Shown here: one piece after another, positions 23,506 to 23,965 of the stretch
Layout: every line of letters begins with the position of its first letter
How positions within the stretch are numbered: position 1 is the stretch's first letter
DNA from: Clostridia bacterium
Lineage (GTDB): Bacteria > Bacillota > Clostridia > Oscillospirales > Acutalibacteraceae
NCBI GenBank assembly: GCA_017519685.1
Contig: JAFWRV010000233.1
Location: 1 to 23,965, forward strand
Reading direction: 5' to 3'
DNA length: 23,965 nucleotides
Made by a program: the position numbers and the translations under genes
The notes under the pieces: generated by a model
What the model was told of the DNA's origin: nothing
The model's database searches: none
The model's input: the letters and a program-made list of their open reading frames with translations, nothing else

Positions 23506-23965
23506 TTAAGCGTATTTAGCAAGAATGCCCTTAACCTGGTCGGGTGTAACTTTGCCGTAAACGTCATCGTTTACCATGAATACCGGAGCGAGTCCGCAAG
23601 CGCCTACGCAGCGGCACTCTTCAATTGAAAACTTTGTGTCCGGTGTGCACTCGCCCGCGCCGATGCCGAGCTGGTCGCAGATTTCATCAAGAACCGCCTG
23701 CGAACCTTTGACGTAGCACGCTGTGCCGAGGCAAACGGAAATATTGTACTTTCCTTTGGGTGAAAGAGCGAACTGGGCATAAAAAGTCGAAACTCCGTAA
23801 ACCTTCTCAAGCGGAACGTCCATTCCTTCCGCTATCATCGCCTGAACTTCAAAGGGAAGATATCCGTAAATATCCTGCGCCTTCTGCATGACGGTCATAA
23901 GCAGATGCTTGTCATGCTTGCTCTCGTCGATATACTTTTTGAGTTCCGCTTCCTGCTCCGGGGTA
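23506..23965 (-). CDS. hndA: NuoE-like [2Fe-2S] subunit of the hydrogenase, HndA/HydC type, 5'-partial
   Basis: The subunit relays electrons to the flavin subunit HndC. The C-terminal 152 residues are in view. The four 2Fe-2S ligands are present as CLGTAC, then ECRCVGAC with CxxxC spacing. YGYLP and STFYAQF are typical of NuoE proteins. An ATG at 23898 lies inside the family's conserved helix region, and the frame runs on to the window edge encoding PEQEAELKKYIDE-like sequence. The true start is therefore beyond 23965. It is the first operon gene visible, so the promoter is outside the window. It is split from hndBCD by six genes. Confidence 0.93.
   Translation of the reverse strand, partial: TPEQEAELKKYIDESKHDKHLLMTVMQKAQDIYGYLPFEVQAMIAEGMDVPLEKVYGVSTFYAQFALSPKGKYNISVCLGTACYVKGSQAVLDEICDQLGIGAGECTPDTKFSIEECRCVGACGLAPVFMVNDDVYGKVTPDQVKGILAKYA

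Noticed and set aside
1..23965. Mobile elements, CRISPR arrays, tRNA or rRNA genes
   Set aside because: No transposase or integrase, no regularly spaced repeats and no recognisable stable RNA were found on reading either strand.

Overview
The window looks like chromosomal DNA of an anaerobic Clostridia-type Firmicute, most likely a gut Oscillospirales or Ruminococcaceae-like organism. This is inferred from moderate GC, strong AAGGAGG-type ribosome sites, lipoprotein signal peptides, an HndABCD-type [FeFe] hydrogenase with its regulatory genes, and 2-hydroxyacyl-CoA-dehydratase-activase-like proteins. No rRNA, tRNA, insertion sequence, phage gene or CRISPR array is visible. No species can be named from the sequence alone.

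Left part (1-4911, + strand): a plsC-type acyltransferase cut by the window edge is followed by two closely coupled genes. The first is a large protein with two tandem BadF/HgdC-type activase ATPase domains plus DUF2229. The second is its dehydratase-like partner. In many Clostridia these are, as I recall, one protein of about 1400 residues. Two hairpins close the unit.

Middle part (4948-15715): a lipoprotein-anchored MTA/SAH nucleosidase on the - strand diverges from a GH28-like beta-helix protein on the + strand, each with a good sigma-A-type promoter. Next comes a compact cassette of a stand-alone AMP-forming acyl/aminoacyl ligase, a stand-alone condensation-type acyltransferase and a carrier protein. 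This is a dissociated mini-NRPS that probably joins an activated acyl group to an amine or alcohol. Behind a terminator lies a 1590-residue lipoprotein with alpha-2-macroglobulin architecture but no thioester motif.

Right part (15750-23965, - strand): one long operon, entering from beyond the right edge, holds a four-subunit HndABCD-type [FeFe] hydrogenase. The hndA/NuoE-like gene is separated from hndB-hndC-hndD by six regulatory or accessory genes: a DRTGG-domain protein, an RsbW-like ATPase, a sensory-type [FeFe]-hydrogenase homologue with altered H-cluster loops, a second DRTGG protein, a PHP-domain phosphoesterase and a GHKL ATPase. The likely logic is that the catalytic complex exchanges electrons between H2, ferredoxin and NAD(P)H, while the sensor and the kinase/phosphoesterase proteins report H2 or redox state. 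A hairpin at 15750-15798 serves as terminator for this operon and for the convergent macroglobulin gene.

The best candidates for undescribed biology are the ligase/condensation/carrier cassette, the hydrogenase signalling block, the exported nucleosidase and the thioester-less macroglobulin lipoprotein.
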